Shown in pieces: positions 6,295-6,945 of a stretch of DNA of 6,945 nucleotides; within the stretch, counting starts at the first letter, position 1; each line of letters opens with the position of its first letter. Origin of the DNA: Methanosarcinales archaeon (GTDB lineage: Archaea > Halobacteriota > Methanosarcinia > Methanosarcinales > Methanogasteraceae). Position numbers and translations under genes: made by a program. The DNA lies in contig JAUWGA010000092.1 in NCBI GenBank assembly GCA_030606635.1, positions 1-6,945 on the forward strand, in the 5' to 3' direction. Below the pieces are notes generated by a model. The model searched no databases and was not told where the DNA came from. It was given only the letters and a program-made list of their open reading frames with translations.

Positions 6295-6307
6295 ACTATT
6301 CGATAGT
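6295..6307. promoter_or_regulatory. Small dyad near the expected ilvB transcription start
   Basis: ACTAT-TCG-ATAGT is a 5+5 inverted repeat lying between the TATA-like box and the ribosome site, overlapping or just ahead of the predicted start of transcription. A repressor bound here would block initiation, so it could be an operator for branched-chain amino acid control. It is short and could be chance. Confidence 0.25.
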
Positions 6308-6313
6308 GAGATG

Positions 6314-6332
6314 AGATAAAGTATACGGTTTT
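6314..6332 (-). promoter_or_regulatory. Putative ilvB promoter (BRE and TATA box)
   Basis: Minus-strand reading gives AAAACC (6332-6327) followed by GTATACTTTATC (6325-6314), which resembles a purine-rich BRE plus an archaeal TATA box. Transcription would be expected to begin about 22-27 bases downstream, near 6290-6296, leaving a short leader before the ribosome site at 6283 and GTG 6269. This is inferred from position and composition. Confidence 0.45.
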
Positions 6333-6359
6333 CGGGCAGTCTCCCATAAACCGGGAATT

Positions 6360-6430
6360 TGACCGCAGAGGACGCGGATACCGAGGAGAATGACAAAAAG
6401 CTCTGCACCCTCAAGCGTGCTCTGCGGTTA
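6360..6430. repeat. Imperfect palindromic element with 9-base periodicity
   Basis: ACCGCAGAGGACGC (6362-6375) is matched in inverted orientation by GCGTGCTCTGCGGT (6415-6428): 13 of 14 positions pair, extended by a T-A pair and a G-T wobble outside. The arms show a degenerate 9-base period of the CGCAGAGGA type on each strand (CGCAGAGGA/CGCGGATAC/CGAGGAGAA from 6365). A T-rich run, TTATTTTTCTG, follows on the plus strand. CGCAGAG-type palindromes of this kind recur between genes in many environmental genomes. Here it sits between the end of the reductase gene and the ilvB promoter, where the folded RNA could also serve as a 3' end for the reductase mRNA. Confidence 0.6.
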
Positions 6431-6450
6431 TTTTTCTGCCAACACGGGGT

Positions 6451-6945
6451 TCAACCCATCCTCTTCTGCATCCCCTTAAGCAGCCGCTTCACAGCACCAG
6501 GAAGCTGCCCGCGCTGGAGCGCCTTCATGTGGGCTGGCGAGATCATGTTCATGACCGCGGTCATCATCGGATCGGACCGCATCATCCCGTCCATCAGCTT
6601 TCGCACATAGACAGAGGTTCCGATCTGCATCCCGATCTCTCGCTTCCATCTCGATTCGTAATCCTCGACTGCGCATCTGCCGTTCACGGCATCTGCCGCG
6701 GTCTCGCCAGCGATCTTTCCTGCGACCATCGCAGTCGGTATCCCGCCGCCATTGGTTGCGATCAGGTGCCCCGCGGCGTCGCCCGCGATCATGCCGTTTC
6801 CTGCACCCGTCTTCTGGCGTGCGCCGCCGACCGGAACGATGCCCGCGATAAATGCCGTGACCTCGCCCCCTTCCAGTTTCCCGGATGCGATCGGATGCTC
6901 GCCAATAAACCGGTGCAGATAGTCCCGAAACGTAACACCGGGCTC
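6451..6945 (-). CDS. Geranylgeranyl reductase family flavoprotein, C-terminal part
   Basis: The frame enters from the right edge and ends at TGA 6451, giving the last 164 residues; the start and N-terminal FAD Rossmann domain are outside the window. The visible part begins EPGVTFRDYLHRFIGEHP and continues to VPVGGARQKTGAGNGMIAGD. It then has the second FAD-contact motif of the PHBH-like flavoproteins, GMIAGDAAGHLIATNGGGIPTAM (about 50-72 of the fragment), and a helical tail rich in Met and Lys (MMRSDPMMTAVMNMISPAHM). In archaea this family includes digeranylgeranylglycerophospholipid reductase, which saturates the isoprenoid chains of membrane lipids at the membrane surface using FAD. Methanogens carry several paralogues, so the exact substrate is uncertain. 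There is no frameshift in the visible part. It is transcribed in the same direction as ilvB but separated by about 180 bases containing the palindromic element and a promoter, so it is probably a separate unit. Confidence 0.85.
   Translation of the reverse strand, partial: EPGVTFRDYLHRFIGEHPIASGKLEGGEVTAFIAGIVPVGGARQKTGAGNGMIAGDAAGHLIATNGGGIPTAMVAGKIAGETAADAVNGRCAVEDYESRWKREIGMQIGTSVYVRKLMDGMMRSDPMMTAVMNMISPAHMKALQRGQLPGAVKRLLKGMQKRMG

Noticed and set aside
6270..6347. ATG 6347 as ilvB start
   Set aside because: The extra 26 residues would be encoded by the promoter and the AGGAGG ribosome site and are not family-like.
6401..6420. Short GCAC/GTGC hairpin as a separate terminator for the reductase gene
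   Set aside because: The stem is only 4 bp and lies inside the larger palindromic element, which explains the pairing better.
1..6945. CRISPR array, tRNA or rRNA genes, insertion sequence
   Set aside because: No regularly spaced direct repeats, cloverleaf-like sequence, rRNA motifs or transposase frames were seen on either strand.

Overview
This window most likely comes from an archaeon, probably a euryarchaeal methanogen or a close relative. The evidence is a geranylgeranyl-reductase-family enzyme (archaeal membrane lipid saturation), TATA-like AT-rich boxes ahead of genes, Shine-Dalgarno sites matching the archaeal GGAGGTGA consensus, very tight gene packing with ATGA overlaps, and moderate GC content. 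The exact lineage cannot be fixed from sequence alone.

Layout. At the left edge (1-83, minus) is the signal-peptide start of an exported protein that runs out of the window. A 259-base divergent intergenic region (84-342) with AT-rich promoter-like boxes separates it from a plus-strand pair: a PHP-domain metal-dependent phosphoesterase (343-1026) and a UDP-glucose/nucleotide-sugar 6-dehydrogenase (1032-2309). The Shine-Dalgarno site of the dehydrogenase lies inside the last codons of the phosphoesterase gene.

From 6269 down to 2403 there is a minus-strand gene train. It starts with the two acetolactate synthase subunits, ilvB (large, catalytic) and ilvN (small, ACT-domain regulatory), joined by an ATGA overlap. 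A second ATGA overlap links ilvN to a 155-residue protein with a SecB-like C-terminal signature. After about 100 bases come a catalytically degenerate class I glutamine-amidotransferase-like protein and an overlapping adenylylsulfate-kinase-like P-loop kinase. The train ends at a hairpin followed by a T-rich tract (2362-2397). ilvC, a common partner of ilvBN, is not in this stretch.

Upstream of ilvB are a TATA-like promoter with a small dyad near the expected transcription start, and then an imperfect palindrome of about 70 bases (6360-6430) with degenerate 9-base periodicity, resembling a dispersed repeat. The right edge (6451-6945, minus) is the C-terminal part of a geranylgeranyl reductase family flavoprotein.

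Together the window is mostly housekeeping (branched-chain amino acid synthesis, nucleotide-sugar oxidation, lipid saturation). The least explained parts are the SecB-like protein coupled to ilvBN, the amidotransferase-like/kinase pair, and the palindromic element.
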